Shown: piece after piece, positions 1 to 8,350 of the stretch
How the letters are laid out: the number at the start of each line of letters is the position of its first letter
Position numbering within the stretch: the first letter of the stretch is position 1
Assembly (NCBI GenBank): GCA_902790475.1
Contig: CADASG010000032.1
Coordinates: 1 to 35,091, forward strand
Origin: an uncultured Ruminococcus sp.
GTDB lineage: Bacteria; Bacillota; Clostridia; Oscillospirales; Acutalibacteraceae
DNA length: 35,091 nt
Direction of reading: 5' to 3'
Made by a program: the position numbers and the translations under genes
Notes under the pieces: generated by a model
The model's input: the letters and a program-made list of their open reading frames with translations, nothing else
Told to the model about the DNA's origin: nothing
The model's database searches: none

Positions 1-165
1 GAAGGACAATTCCCTTGTCCAGCCAAAATTTGCGGCACTTCTTAATTATTACATTGTAAATATTCTTTTAATTATTTCTCTGTCCTCTTGACGGGGTGCA
101 GTTCAAAACAAGCGGCAGCCCCTTTGGTTTTTCGGTGGGTTTTGTATTTTCGGCATTTTCGGCGG

Positions 166-513
166 TTAACCGAAGATAAACCAATAAAACGGCGTGAAAA
201 ATGCATACGCGAGAAGCCACACGACGGTGATAAAGATTTGAAAACCTATCTCCGCTTTCGTGTATCCTATATAGGGCTTCCCAGCTGATCCAAAAAGCAT
301 TGCCGCGGTGATGACTATGGGAACAGTCGTCAGTAAAAGCCAAAGAACGGTGATAATAATACCGAGAACCGGATAATTCACTAAATCCTCTGTGTTCGTC
401 GCAAGATAAACAGCTATCCGAATATAGACGAAAACCGCCATCGGCAGCATAAAAGCAAGCCTGATCATCCTGAAAATGTTATTCTTAATAAAATTCATCC
501 AACTGTTTTTCAT
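166..513 (-). CDS. small three-helix membrane protein, function unknown
   Basis: This 115-residue protein has three hydrophobic stretches, roughly residues 15-37, 47-75 and 90-113, with few charged residues between them, so it is probably an integral membrane protein. The ATG is preceded by an AGGATG-type ribosome binding site about 8-11 bases upstream. I recognise no family and no catalytic motif. It lies downstream of the tRNA-Thr gene on the same strand, but the strong hairpin at 635-669 separates the two, so it is probably transcribed alone. A copy of a MITE-like sequence (536-630) sits immediately upstream of its start region and may carry or disrupt its promoter. Reading-frame length and membrane pattern make it likely to be real, but nothing else supports a role. 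Confidence 0.6.
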   Translation of the reverse strand: MKNSWMNFIKNNIFRMIRLAFMLPMAVFVYIRIAVYLATNTEDLVNYPVLGIIITVLWLLLTTVPIVITAAMLFGSAGKPYIGYTKAEIGFQIFITVVWLLAYAFFTPFYWFIFG

Positions 514-535
514 CGCTTATCATCCTATCTCTTGT

Positions 536-630
536 TATATAGGCAACACCGCACGATTTACGGCGCTCTGTATATTAGAATGCCGGAACAGTTCACAGGC
601 AGCAAAGTCTGTTTTTGCGGAGCTGCGAAT
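536..630. repeat. degenerate copy of the GGCAACACCGCA element
   Basis: The left end, ATATAGGCAACACCGCAC, closely matches the left terminal repeat of the element at 18668-18783, and similarity continues for about 15 bases (GGCGCYC). A clear right terminal repeat (TGCGGTATTGCC) is not visible, so this looks like a decayed or one-ended copy. The right boundary is approximate. Confidence 0.45.
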
Positions 631-634
631 AAAT

Positions 635-669
635 CAAAACAGGACACCTCTGACAGATGTCCTGTTTTG
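635..669 (-). terminator. intrinsic terminator of tRNA-Thr
   Basis: A perfect 12-bp stem (CAAAACAGGACA with TGTCCTGTTTTG) closes an 11-base loop immediately 3' of the tRNA on the minus strand. The arm ends in TTTTG, as expected for a Rho-independent terminator. Confidence 0.8.
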
Positions 670-670
670 C

Positions 671-746
671 TGGAGCTGATAACCGGATTTGAACCGGTGA
701 CCTCATCCTTACCAAGGATGCACTCTACCTACTGAGCTATATCAGC
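671..746 (-). tRNA. tRNA-Thr (anticodon GGT)
   Basis: The 76-base minus-strand sequence folds as a cloverleaf. The acceptor arms GCTGATA and TATCAGC pair perfectly. The anticodon stem is CATCC/GGATG around the loop TTGGTAA, giving anticodon GGT, which reads ACC/ACT threonine codons. The T arm carries GGTTCAAATCC. The discriminator is T and the CCA end is encoded. It has its own consensus promoter (773-801) and terminator (635-669), so it is a single-gene transcription unit. Confidence 0.96.
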
Positions 747-772
747 GGATTCAATTTTCTGTTCCGACGGTT

Positions 773-801
773 ATTATAACACATAATTCTTGAAAATGCA
801 A
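773..801 (-). promoter_or_regulatory. sigma-A promoter of tRNA-Thr
   Basis: On the minus strand TTGCAT and TATAAT are separated by exactly 17 bases. The -10 box lies about 27 bases upstream of the mature tRNA 5' end, leaving a short leader for RNase P to remove. Confidence 0.75.
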
Positions 802-892
802 ATGTTTTTTGCAATTTTTTTAAAAATTTTTTAAAAAATATTTTTCGGGCTGAAAAATGTTTGCGAAAATGGCTTAAAATCTGAAAAAGCTC

Positions 893-921
893 TTGCAAAA
901 AGCTTTTTGAAGTGGTATAAT
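893..921 (+). promoter_or_regulatory. sigma-A promoter of the rimP-nusA-infB operon
   Basis: TTGCAA and TATAAT are separated by 17 bases, in an AT-rich gap 78 bases upstream of rimP. It is the only good promoter between the divergent tRNA and rimP. Confidence 0.75.
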
Positions 922-943
922 TTGTAATGTTAAATACGCTAAG

Positions 944-976
944 GTAAAGGAGTGGGTTCTCAACCCGCTCCTTTAC
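944..976 (+). promoter_or_regulatory. leader hairpin upstream of rimP
   Basis: GTAAAGGAGTGGGTT pairs with AACCCGCTCCTTTAC (15 pairs, one G-T wobble) around a 3-base loop, starting about 15 bases after the predicted transcription start. Only three T residues follow, so it is a poor terminator. The 3' arm contains CTCC, which could alternatively pair with the rimP ribosome binding site at about 986-991. It may be an attenuator or an RNA-stability element; the function is inferred only. Confidence 0.5.
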
Positions 977-998
977 GTTTGCAACAGGAGGGTAGTCT

Positions 999-1475
999 AT
1001 GGCAAAAAGCAAGGGCGGAGTGACCGTTTCCAAGGTAAGGTCGCTTTGCGAACCCATCGTAAAAGAACTGGGCTTGTCTTTGTGGGACGTCCGCTATCTA
1101 AAGGAAGGCGCGGAATGGTATCTGCGGATCTTCATCGACAAGGAAGGCGGCGTCGGCATTGAGGACTGCGAGCGCGTGTCACGCGCCGTGAACGAGCCTC
1201 TTGACCGCCTCGACCCGATCGAGTCCGCCTACATCCTCGAGGTTTGTTCCCCGGGAGTTGAGCGCGAGCTGGTGCGCGAAGAGCACTTCCGGCGCTTTAT
1301 CGGAGCGGATATAATGGTCAAAATGCTGCGCCCGATCGAGGGTATCGGACGCGAATTCAACGGCAAACTCAAGGCTTACGGCGACGGCATGGTGACCGTC
1401 GAAGACCACAGCGGCGAAAACGAGGTGACCTTCCCCCAAAAAGACGCCGCATGGATCAAGCTTGACGATTTTTAA
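999..1475 (+). CDS. rimP: ribosome maturation factor RimP
   Basis: The 158-residue protein matches RimP in length and content: an N-terminal alpha/beta domain with the segment LGLSLWDVRY, the acidic stretch around GIEDCERVSRAVNEPLD, and the conserved ILEVCSPGVERELVREEHFRRFIG just before the C-terminal SH3-like barrel. RimP binds the maturing 30S subunit in the cytoplasm and helps assemble the S12-containing head/body region. The start is supported by a strong ACAGGAGGG ribosome binding site. It is the first gene of the operon, 35 bases upstream of nusA, which is the standard bacterial order. Confidence 0.96.
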   Translation: MAKSKGGVTVSKVRSLCEPIVKELGLSLWDVRYLKEGAEWYLRIFIDKEGGVGIEDCERVSRAVNEPLDRLDPIESAYILEVCSPGVERELVREEHFRRFIGADIMVKMLRPIEGIGREFNGKLKAYGDGMVTVEDHSGENEVTFPQKDAAWIKLDDF

Positions 1476-1510
1476 ACAACAAAATGATAATAAAGGAATG
1501 GTAGGAAAAA

Positions 1511-2773
1511 ATGACGAACAAAGATTTATTTGAAGCGCTGAGAATGTTTGAAAAAGAAAAAGACATTCCGATGGACTATATGTTGCAGCAGATCCAAAAA
1601 GCGATCGAGATCGCGTGCAAGAATTACTACGGCGGCAACGAAAACGTTGTGTTCAAGGCTGACCCCGAGAAGAATTCCTTTGACGTTAAGCTGGTGAAAA
1701 CCGTAGTTGACGAGGTGTACGACCCCAACTTTGAGGTGACGCTTGAGGAAGCTCAGCAGATCAACAAGCGCAAAAAGTTTGAGATCGGCGACGAGATCGA
1801 GATTCCGCTCGACCCGAAGCGTTTAGGCAGGATCGCGGTTTCATCCGCGCGCAACGTTATCCGTCAGGGTATCCGCGCCGGTGAAAAAGGTCAGAGCCTG
1901 TTGGAGTTCCAGAGCAAGCTCGGCGAGATCGCCACAGCTACGGTGGAACGCGTAGACCCCGTAAAGGGCATTGCCACGATCCGCATAGGCAAAAGCGAAG
2001 CCATGCTGCCCAAAAGCGAGCAGGTCGGCTGCGGCACCCTGCGCGAAGGCGACCACGTCAAGGTCTATATCGCCGACGTCAAGGACAACGAAAGAGGTCC
2101 TCACGCCATTATCTCGCGTACTCACCCCGGCTTCGTCAGAAGGCTGTTTGAGCAGGAGGTTCCCGAGATCTACGACGGCGTGGTTGAAATCAAATCCGTA
2201 TCGCGCGAGGCAGGCTCACGCACCAAGATGGCAGTGCTCAGCAACAACCCCGACGTTGACGCGATAGGCGCGTGCATCGGTCCCAAGGGCGCGCGTGTCA
2301 ACAGCATCGTTGACGAACTGGGCGGCGAAAAAATCGACATCATCGAATACAGCGAAGAGCCCGGAAAATACATTTCAGCGGCTCTCTCCCCTGCCACCGT
2401 GCTTAAAGTCGATATCACCGACGAGGAGAAGAAAAGCTGCAAGGCGACCGTTCCCGACGGTCAGCTTTCACTGGCTATCGGCAACAAGGGTCAGAACGCC
2501 CGTCTTGCCGCAAGGCTGACAGGCTGGCGCATCGACATCCGTCCCGAGAGCGGCTTCTACGGCGAGGACGAAGACGACGAGCCCGTTGCCGAGGAAACAG
2601 CGGAGGAAGTCGCTGTGGAGACTGTTGAAGAAACAGTTGAGGAAGCTGCCGAGGAGACTGTTGAGGAAGCTGTTGAGGAAACCGCCGAGGAAACAGTTGA
2701 GGAAGCTACCGAGGAAGCTGTTGAGGAAACAGCGGAAGAAATAAACGAAGAAGCCGAAACGGCTGATGAATAA
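1511..2773 (+). CDS. nusA: transcription termination/antitermination factor NusA with a long acidic tail
   Basis: NusA binds RNA polymerase and nascent RNA and modulates pausing, intrinsic termination and antitermination. The N-terminal polymerase-binding domain (about 1-125), an S1 domain (about 135-200, FQSKLGEIATATVERVD onward) and two KH domains (about 205-345, including GACIGPKGARVNSIV and LAIGNKGQNARLAARLTGW) are all visible. The core ends near residue 350, as in Gram-positive NusA. It is followed by about 65 residues of repetitive E/T/V/A sequence (EETVEEA-type units) in place of the two acidic repeats of E. coli NusA. The tail is encoded by imperfect GAGGAA-rich repeats. It lies in the canonical rimP-nusA-ylxR order. 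Confidence 0.97.
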   Translation: MTNKDLFEALRMFEKEKDIPMDYMLQQIQKAIEIACKNYYGGNENVVFKADPEKNSFDVKLVKTVVDEVYDPNFEVTLEEAQQINKRKKFEIGDEIEIPLDPKRLGRIAVSSARNVIRQGIRAGEKGQSLLEFQSKLGEIATATVERVDPVKGIATIRIGKSEAMLPKSEQVGCGTLREGDHVKVYIADVKDNERGPHAIISRTHPGFVRRLFEQEVPEIYDGVVEIKSVSREAGSRTKMAVLSNNPDVDAIGACIGPKGARVNSIVDELGGEKIDIIEYSEEPGKYISAALSPATVLKVDITDEEKKSCKATVPDGQLSLAIGNKGQNARLAARLTGWRIDIRPESGFYGEDEDDEPVAEETAEEVAVETVEETVEEAAEETVEEAVEETAEETVEEATEEAVEETAEEINEEAETADE

Positions 2774-2776
2774 ACA

Positions 2777-3073
2777 ATGAAAAAGATACCACTCAGAAAA
2801 TGCACGGGCTGCGGCGAAATGAAGCCCAAGCGCGAATTGATACGCGTCGTAAAGTCGCCCGAACAGCTTGACGAAAACGGAAACCGTCTTTCAGGCGGCG
2901 AGATATCGCTCGACCTTACGGGCAAGGCGGCAGGACGCGGCGCATATGTCTGCAAAAATCCCGACTGTTTTCGCGCGGCACGCAAGGCGAGGCGCTTTGA
3001 GCGCTCGCTGAGCTGCAAGATCCCCGAGGAAGTTTACGAACGGCTCAACGCCGAACTGGAGGCGGCAACATGA
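2777..3073 (+). CDS. rnpM: YlxR/RnpM family RNA-binding protein
   Basis: The 98-residue protein opens with KIPLRKCTGCGEMKPKRELIRVV, the diagnostic YlxR segment, and continues with the conserved GRGAYVCKNPDCF stretch and a basic helix (KARRFERSL). B. subtilis YlxR (RnpM) binds RNase P RNA and modulates its activity; that role is transferred by family. It begins 3 bases after the nusA stop codon and overlaps the next gene by ATGA, so the three are translationally linked. Confidence 0.93.
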   Translation: MKKIPLRKCTGCGEMKPKRELIRVVKSPEQLDENGNRLSGGEISLDLTGKAAGRGAYVCKNPDCFRAARKARRFERSLSCKIPEEVYERLNAELEAAT

Positions 3074-3387
3074 ACGACAGACTCTTATCGTTTTTAGGTA
3101 TCTGCCGCCGCGCCAAAAAGCTTGTGATCGGCGCTGACGTCGCTGCGCAGTCCGCGAAAGAGGGACGCTCACGGCTTATCCTCTGCGCAAGCGATTTTTC
3201 GCAAAGCAGTCTAAAGCGCGTGAGTGAAGCCGCCGCGCAAAACGGCGTTCCAGTGATCACGCTCGGTTACAGCAAGGAGGAGCTTAGCTTGGCTCTCGGA
3301 AAGCTGTGCGGCGTGCTCAGCATAGAGGACGACGGCTTTGCCGCCAAGCTGACGCAAATGATAAACGATCAAACGCAACGCAGATGA
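3070..3387 (+). CDS. L7Ae/YlxQ-family ribosomal-associated RNA-binding protein
   Basis: This 105-residue protein has the L7Ae/L30e fold pattern: LGICRRAKKLVIGADV near the N-terminus, the SRLILCASDFSQSSLKRV strand-helix unit, and GVPVITLGYSKEELSLALGK before the C-terminus. The family binds kink-turn-like RNA; B. subtilis YlxQ has no firmly established role. The start codon overlaps the ylxR stop (ATGA). Its position between ylxR and infB is the conserved Firmicutes order. Confidence 0.92.
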   Translation: MNDRLLSFLGICRRAKKLVIGADVAAQSAKEGRSRLILCASDFSQSSLKRVSEAAAQNGVPVITLGYSKEELSLALGKLCGVLSIEDDGFAAKLTQMINDQTQRR

Positions 3388-3423
3388 CAGACTCTCCTGC
3401 GATCTGCATTGGTAATTTATATC

Positions 3424-3441
3424 CGGCGGCTTTTGCTGCCG
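3424..3441 (+). promoter_or_regulatory. short hairpin upstream of infB
   Basis: CGGCGGC pairs with GCTGCCG around TTTT, with one G-T wobble. It lies in the 79-base gap between ylxQ and infB and has no following T run, so it is probably an mRNA structural or processing element rather than a terminator. Confidence 0.35.
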
Positions 3442-3466
3442 ACGTTGACACAGAGAGGAGAATTAT

Positions 3467-5797
3467 ATGATAAAATACAAGGTTAAGGACGCTGCGAACG
3501 ACTTAGGTGTACAGAACAAGAAAATAACGGAAATTCTCAGTGAATACTGCGGCGTCACCAAAAAGACCATGACCACGCTTACGGAAGGTGAGCTGGACGT
3601 TATATTTGACGTTATAACCAACGAAAACAAGGTGGAAAGCCTTGACTCATATTTCGCGGCGCGCAACGCAAAGCTGGACGCGCAGCCCGAGCCGCCTGTT
3701 GAGGAAAAGCAGGTCAAAAAAGAGGACGTCAAAACCGAGAGCAAGCCTGCAGAAGCTCAGCAGTTCAAGAAAGAAACTCCCGCCGCCGAAAACAAGCAGG
3801 AGCCTGCGTCTCACCGCAAGCGCAAGGTCATTGACACCCGCGCCACCAATATCGACGTTGAGCGTTACAATTCCAAGTACGACGATCTGGCGAGCGGAAC
3901 CTCAAAGTCCCGCAGCACCGACCGCGACCACACCACCAAGAAGCAGAAGTTTTCAAACCGCACACAGAAGCAGCGCAACAGACGTCATGGCAAGCGTGAG
4001 ACCGAGGCTGAGCGCCTTCGCCGCATAGCGCTGGAGCGCAAGCAGAAGCCCATCACCGTTGAGATCCCCGACGAGATCACAGTCAACGAGCTGGCGCTGC
4101 GCCTGAAAGCGACCGTTGCAGAGGTAGTAAAAAAGGCGTTCCTCATGGGTACCATGGTCACAGCTACCTCTACCATTGATTTTGACACCGCCTCTCTGAT
4201 CGCCATGGAGTTCCACGCCAAGGTCGAAAAAGAGGTCGTGGTCACCATAGAAGAAAAACTGATCGACGACAGCGAGGACGACGAGTCCGCTCTCGTAGGC
4301 AGAGCGCCCGTCGTAGTGGTAATGGGTCACGTTGACCACGGTAAAACCTCTATTCTGGACGCTATCCGCCATGCAAACGTCACCGCAGGCGAAGCAGGAG
4401 GCATCACCCAGCACATCGGCGCGTACCGCGTAATGATAAACAACAAGCCCATCACCTTCTTAGATACCCCCGGACACGAGGCGTTCACCACAATGCGCGC
4501 GCGCGGCGCTCAGGTAACCGATATCGCCATCCTGGTAGTCGCGGCTGACGACGGCATCATGCCTCAGACCGTTGAGGCTATCAACCACGCCAAGGCTGCA
4601 GGCGTTTCGGTAATTGTCGCCATCAACAAAATGGATAAGGTGGGCGCAAACCCCGAGCAGGTAAAGCAGCAGCTCACCGAGTACGAGCTGGTTCCCGAGG
4701 AATGGGGCGGCGACACCCCCTGTATCCCCGTATCCGCAAAGACCAAGGAAGGTCTGGACGACCTGCTTGAAATGGTTACTCTGGTTGCTGAGCTCAAGGA
4801 ACTGAAAGCCAACCCCGACCGCGCCGCTAAGGGAACGGTCATCGAAGCGCGTCTGGACAAGGGCAGAGGTCCCGTAGCCACCGTGCTCGTTCAGAACGGA
4901 ACGCTGCACAAGGGCGATATAATCATCGCCGGCACCAGCGTCGGACGCGTCCGCGTAATGACGAACGACAAGGGCGAGCGCGTTCAGGAAGCAGGACCCT
5001 CTGTACCTGTTGAGATCACGGGTCTGGACGAAGTACCCGTTGGCGGCGACGTATTCGACGCGGTTTCAGACGAGCGTCTTGCGCGCACGCTGGTAGAGCA
5101 GCGCAAGTCCGCCAAGAAGGAAGAGATATTCAACGCACAGACCAAGGTAACGCTCGACAACCTCTTTGACCAGCTCAAGCAGGGTGAGGTCAAGGAGTTG
5201 CAGATCATCGTCAAGGCGGACGTACAGGGTTCCGTCGAGGCTGTAAAACAATCGCTTGAAAAGCTCAGCAACGAGGAGGTTCGCGTCAACGTTATCCACG
5301 GCGCTGTAGGCGCGATCAACGAGAGCGACGTCATGCTCGCCGAAGCTTCCTCCGCTATCATCGTCGGCTTCAACGTGCGCCCCGACTCCGTGGCAAGCGA
5401 GCACGCCGACCGTTCAGGCGTAGATATGCGCCTTTACAGCGTGATTTACGACTGCATCAACGAGATCGAGGCAGCCATGAAGGGTATGCTTGCGCCCAAA
5501 ACACGCGAAGTGGTGCTGGGCATGGCGGAATGCCGCAACGTTATCAAAATCAAGTCCGTCGGCACCATCGCAGGCTCCTACGTCAAGAGCGGCAAGATCG
5601 TGCGCGACGGCGGCGTGAGGGTGATCCGCGACGGAATCGTTATCGCCGAAGACACCATCGGCTCCCTGCAGCGCTTCAAGGACGCAGTCAAGGAAGTCAA
5701 GGAAGGCTACGAGTGCGGTATAGGTCTTTCCAAATTCAACGACCTCAAGGAAGGCGACATGTTTGAGGTCTATACCATAGAGGAATACAGAGATTAA
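3467..5797 (+). CDS. infB: translation initiation factor IF-2
   Basis: IF-2 is the GTPase that delivers initiator fMet-tRNA to the 30S subunit and promotes subunit joining. At 776 residues it is normal for Firmicutes. Residues 1-55 form the IF2_N helical domain ([21 protein letters not shown]). Residues 65-180 are a charged, disordered K/E/R-rich linker, followed by a second IF2_N domain near 190-245. The G domain carries GHVDHGKT (287-294), DTPGHE, and NKMD. Domains II-IV follow, ending in [22 protein letters not shown]. The start has a GAGAGGAGA ribosome binding site. Downstream, the usual junction with rbfA is interrupted by the 1.2-kb repeat island. No terminator is obvious directly after the stop. 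Confidence 0.98.
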   Translation: MIKYKVKDAANDLGVQNKKITEILSEYCGVTKKTMTTLTEGELDVIFDVITNENKVESLDSYFAARNAKLDAQPEPPVEEKQVKKEDVKTESKPAEAQQFKKETPAAENKQEPASHRKRKVIDTRATNIDVERYNSKYDDLASGTSKSRSTDRDHTTKKQKFSNRTQKQRNRRHGKRETEAERLRRIALERKQKPITVEIPDEITVNELALRLKATVAEVVKKAFLMGTMVTATSTIDFDTASLIAMEFHAKVEKEVVVTIEEKLIDDSEDDESALVGRAPVVVVMGHVDHGKTSILDAIRHANVTAGEAGGITQHIGAYRVMINNKPITFLDTPGHEAFTTMRARGAQVTDIAILVVAADDGIMPQTVEAINHAKAAGVSVIVAINKMDKVGANPEQVKQQLTEYELVPEEWGGDTPCIPVSAKTKEGLDDLLEMVTLVAELKELKANPDRAAKGTVIEARLDKGRGPVATVLVQNGTLHKGDIIIAGTSVGRVRVMTNDKGERVQEAGPSVPVEITGLDEVPVGGDVFDAVSDERLARTLVEQRKSAKKEEIFNAQTKVTLDNLFDQLKQGEVKELQIIVKADVQGSVEAVKQSLEKLSNEEVRVNVIHGAVGAINESDVMLAEASSAIIVGFNVRPDSVASEHADRSGVDMRLYSVIYDCINEIEAAMKGMLAPKTREVVLGMAECRNVIKIKSVGTIAGSYVKSGKIVRDGGVRVIRDGIVIAEDTIGSLQRFKDAVKEVKEGYECGIGLSKFNDLKEGDMFEVYTIEEYRD

Positions 5798-5866
5798 TTA
5801 TTTAGTTGAAAGTGGAAAGTTGAAAATTTCGGTCGGACAAAGTATCAGTCAGGCAGATAGGTTTGC

Positions 5867-6071
5867 ACGTTACCTCCACATGTCATTTTAGGCTTTTAAC
5901 ACGTTACCTTAATATGTCACTTTACGCTTTTAACACGTTACCTCCATATGTCATTTCGAGCTGTCGCTGCGTTACCTCCGGATGTCATTTTGATCGGTAG
6001 ATGCGTTACCTCCATATGTCATTTCGAGCTGTCGCTGCGTTATCTCCGGATGTCATTTCGAGCGGTGCCCG
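5867..6071 (+). repeat. tandem array of six ~34-bp units
   Basis: Six head-to-tail units of 34-35 bp begin at 5867, 5901, 5935, 5970, 6004 and 6038. Each starts CGTTAYCTYMNNATGTCA and ends in a variable 10-12 base segment (TTTTAGGCTTTTAAC or TTTCGAGCTGTCGCTG types). Units two to six abut directly with no spacers, so this is not a CRISPR array. The last unit runs into a TGTCATTTCGA element. Confidence 0.85.
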
Positions 6072-6474
6072 AAGGGCAAAATCACGAAGTGATTTCGCCG
6101 AGAAATCTCCCTGATAGGAAACCAAGGTTCACCTCAACATGTCATTTCGAGCGATCGGCGTAAGCCGAATTCGCGACAGCGAATAGTCGAGAAATCTCCC
6201 TGATAGATAACAATGCTACGTCGCCGAAGGAGATTTCTCCGCGCGTATTTTAGTTCGCGTACTTTACGTCGGGTGCATTGGTAACGTTGGCGTTTCGCGA
6301 GATAGAATTCAACAACGGGAAGCTGTGAGGGCAATCGGCGTGCCGCCGCAGTCAGCTCGCGTACTTGACCTCGGATTCATCGGTAACGTCGGCGTTTCGC
6401 GAGATAGAATAGAAATATCGGAAGTTATGAGGGCAATGAAAACGACGTTTTTCAATCAACGTTACCTCAACTGT

Positions 6475-6588
6475 GTAGGGGCGCGCATTGCGCGTCCGCC
6501 GAGGGTGCTGAACTAAACGTTTCGATTTTATCAACACTCGGACAGGAAAACAACGTCGGCACAGCGGGCTTGCAATGCAAGCCCCTAC
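6475..6588 (+). repeat. GTAGGGGC-bounded element, copy A1
   Basis: A 114-bp unit begins GTAGGGGCGCGCATTGCGC and ends GCAATGCAAGCCCCTAC, so both ends are inverted repeats built around a local palindrome. A truncated copy lies at 6878-6960 and full-length inverted copies at 21332-21445 and 21737-21850, all 114 bp. Non-autonomous; no coding capacity. Confidence 0.8.
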
Positions 6589-6676
6589 GGGTTGAACCGC
6601 TGATCTGCTGCTGTTTCGCGCAGTCAGCACATTTCCCATATATGTCATTTCGAGCTGTCGCTGCGTTATCTCCGGA

Positions 6677-6812
6677 TGTCATTTCGAGCGGTCGGCGTAA
6701 GCCGAATTCGCGCAGCGAATAGTCGAGAAATCTCCCTGATAGATAACAATGCTGCGTCGCCGAAGGAGATTTCTCCACGCGTTCCGCTTCGCTCCACTTG
6801 GTCGAAATGACA
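6677..6812. mobile_element. TGTCATTTCGA-ended MITE-like element, copy A
   Basis: The 136-bp element starts TGTCATTTCGA and ends TCGAAATGACA, perfect 11-base inverted termini. Inside, GAGAAATCTCC and GGAGATTTCTC form a second inverted pair, so the transcript would fold into a long branched hairpin. A counterpart with the same termini occupies 21512-21648. There is no transposase; mobility would require a helper enzyme elsewhere. Confidence 0.7.
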
Positions 6813-7050
6813 GCTAATTCTAATTGCATACAAGCGTTAGATTATATTCTATTGACCGTAATTAATCAAACTTCGGCGTAGGGGCGCGCATTGCGCGTCC
6901 GCCGAGGGTGCTGAACTAAACGTTTCGATTTTATCAACACTCGGACAGGAAAACAACGTCTGTCACCGCACCAACGGCTTCTCTTGGGAGAAGGTGACGT
7001 GACGGAATAGGGTTTTGAACGACGATTTCCTCTAACAAAGGAGTTAAAAA

Positions 7051-7425
7051 ATGGCAAGTCACAAAATTGAAAGAACAACAGAAGATATAAAGCGTGAGCT
7101 GACTGCGATTTTTCGCGAGCTTAAAGACCCCCGCGTTACGCAGGTGTTTTTGTCCATTGTGCGCGTGGAGGTCACCAACGACCTCTCCTACTGCACCGTA
7201 AAGGTCAGCGCCATTGAGGGACTTGACAAGGCGAAGGAAGCGGCAAAGGGACTCAAAAACGCCGGCGGCTACATCCGCCGCGAGCTCGGTCACCGTCTGC
7301 GCCTGCGTCATGTTCCCGAGCTGATTTTTGAGGCGACGGACAGCATTGAATACAGCGCGAACATCAGCCGTATCCTCGGCAGTCTTGATATTTCCGAAAG
7401 CGGGGAAGCCGAAGATGAGTCTTGA
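7051..7425 (+). CDS. rbfA: 30S ribosome-binding factor RbfA
   Basis: RbfA is a cold-shock-associated KH-domain assembly factor that binds the 30S subunit near helix 1 of 16S rRNA. The 124-residue protein matches the family throughout: N-terminal RTTEDIKRELTAIFRELKDPRV, the central VEVTNDLSYCTVKVSAI strand pair, and the C-terminal RRELGHRLRLRHVPELIFEATDSIEYSANISRIL. The start has an AAAGGAG site 7 bases upstream. The gene follows repeat island A and overlaps nrnA by 11 bases. With no visible promoter in the island, transcription probably depends on read-through from infB or on an unrecognised promoter. Confidence 0.96.
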   Translation: MASHKIERTTEDIKRELTAIFRELKDPRVTQVFLSIVRVEVTNDLSYCTVKVSAIEGLDKAKEAAKGLKNAGGYIRRELGHRLRLRHVPELIFEATDSIEYSANISRILGSLDISESGEAEDES

Positions 7426-8350
7426 ACAGGTCGCCGCTTTTCTGCGCGGCAATGATAATTTTCACATACTGACTCACGCCTACCCCGACGGTGACACGCT
7501 GGGAAGCGGTTATGCACTTTGCTTGGCGCTGCAGCAGCTCGGCAAAAACGCCGCAGTTATCAACAATGAGCTGCCGAAGGATTACCTTTTTCTGACGCGC
7601 TCGCTAAAGACACAGGACTTCACTGCGCAGACCGTTGTCAGCGTGGATGTGGCTGATGAAAAGCTTCTCGGAGTCAACCGCGAAAAATACGAGGGACATA
7701 TTGATCTGTGCATAGATCATCACCAGATCAACCGCGTCAGCGCCGAGATCAAGCATGTCGAGGCTGATGCAGCCGCGAACTGCGAGATACTTTACCGCCT
7801 GTTCCGCTTTATGGAGATAAAGGTCACAAAGGAGATCGCGGACTGCCTATATACGGGCGTGAGCACCGACACGGGCTGCTTCCGCTACAACAACACCACT
7901 GCCGAGACGCTGCGCATAGCCGCCGACCTGCTCGAGCTGGGCGCGGACAACGCCGCGATCAACAAAGTGATGTTTGAAACAAAAACAAAGAAAAAACTCG
8001 CGCTTGAGCGCGAGGTCTACGATACTCTCGAGTATTTTCTCGACGATAAGTGCGCCGTCATCGCGGTCACTCTGGAAATGTGCCGCAAGCTCGGCGTGCG
8101 CAGCGACGAACTGGAGGGACTTGCTTCGATCCCGCGCCAGATAGAGGGCGTGCTGCTTGGAATAACGCTTAGAGAGCGCGAGGAAGGCGGCTTCAAGGTA
8201 TCCGTGCGCACCGACAGCAACGTGAACGCGGCGCAGCTTTGCGCGAAATTCGGCGGCGGCGGTCACGCGGCGGCGGCAGGCTGCAGCCTGAACGGAACCT
8301 TGCAGGAGGTTAAGGAAAAGCTCGTCGAGGCAGCCGGAGAAATGATATGA
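7415..8350 (+). CDS. nrnA: DHH/DHHA1 phosphoesterase, NrnA-type oligoribonuclease
   Basis: NrnA-type enzymes degrade nano-RNA and pAp to mononucleotides in the cytoplasm. I start the gene at ATG 7415 (311 residues) because the protein then begins like family members and a GGGGAAG site lies just upstream; an in-frame upstream ATG at 7328 would add 29 unrelated residues inside rbfA. The metal-binding motifs are ILTHAYPDGDTLGS (His21, Asp25, Asp27) and the DHH triad in CIDHHQIN near residue 100. The C-terminal DHHA1 domain ends in the glycine loop FGGGGHAAAAG. It overlaps rbfA upstream and truB downstream by ATGA, as in many Firmicutes. Confidence 0.94.
   Translation: MSLEQVAAFLRGNDNFHILTHAYPDGDTLGSGYALCLALQQLGKNAAVINNELPKDYLFLTRSLKTQDFTAQTVVSVDVADEKLLGVNREKYEGHIDLCIDHHQINRVSAEIKHVEADAAANCEILYRLFRFMEIKVTKEIADCLYTGVSTDTGCFRYNNTTAETLRIAADLLELGADNAAINKVMFETKTKKKLALEREVYDTLEYFLDDKCAVIAVTLEMCRKLGVRSDELEGLASIPRQIEGVLLGITLREREEGGFKVSVRTDSNVNAAQLCAKFGGGGHAAAAGCSLNGTLQEVKEKLVEAAGEMI

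Larger units (their letters stand above)
5867..7012 (+). repeat. composite intergenic repeat island A
   Basis: The whole infB-rbfA gap is built from repeats: the 34-bp array; TGTCATTTCGA-type elements containing GAGAAATCTCC/GGAGATTTCTC arms at about 6050-6118, 6138-6240 and 6677-6812; two ~105-bp units with GGTAACGTYGGCGTTTCGCG (about 6245-6440); GTAGGGGC elements at 6475-6588 and a truncated one at 6878-6960; and a short unrelated tail (6961-7012) with a GGCTTCTCTTGGGAGAAGG inverted repeat. No coding gene is supported; short ORFs here merely translate repeats. Most of these modules recur in opposite orientation in island B (20880-22185). I see no convincing promoter for rbfA in it. Confidence 0.85.

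Noticed and set aside
737-1057. 106-aa minus-strand frame across the rimP promoter region
   Set aside because: It overlaps the promoter, leader hairpin and rimP start, and is mostly AT-rich translation without family similarity.
2557-3018. Ser/Val-rich reading frame antisense to the nusA tail
   Set aside because: It mirrors the GAGGAA-rich acidic repeat and has no ribosome binding site.
5867-6071. CRISPR-like repeat array
   Set aside because: Units abut with no unique spacers, vary in sequence, and no cas genes are nearby.
6325-6516. Short ORFs in island A
   Set aside because: They read through repeat modules, change frame between copies and lack ribosome binding sites.
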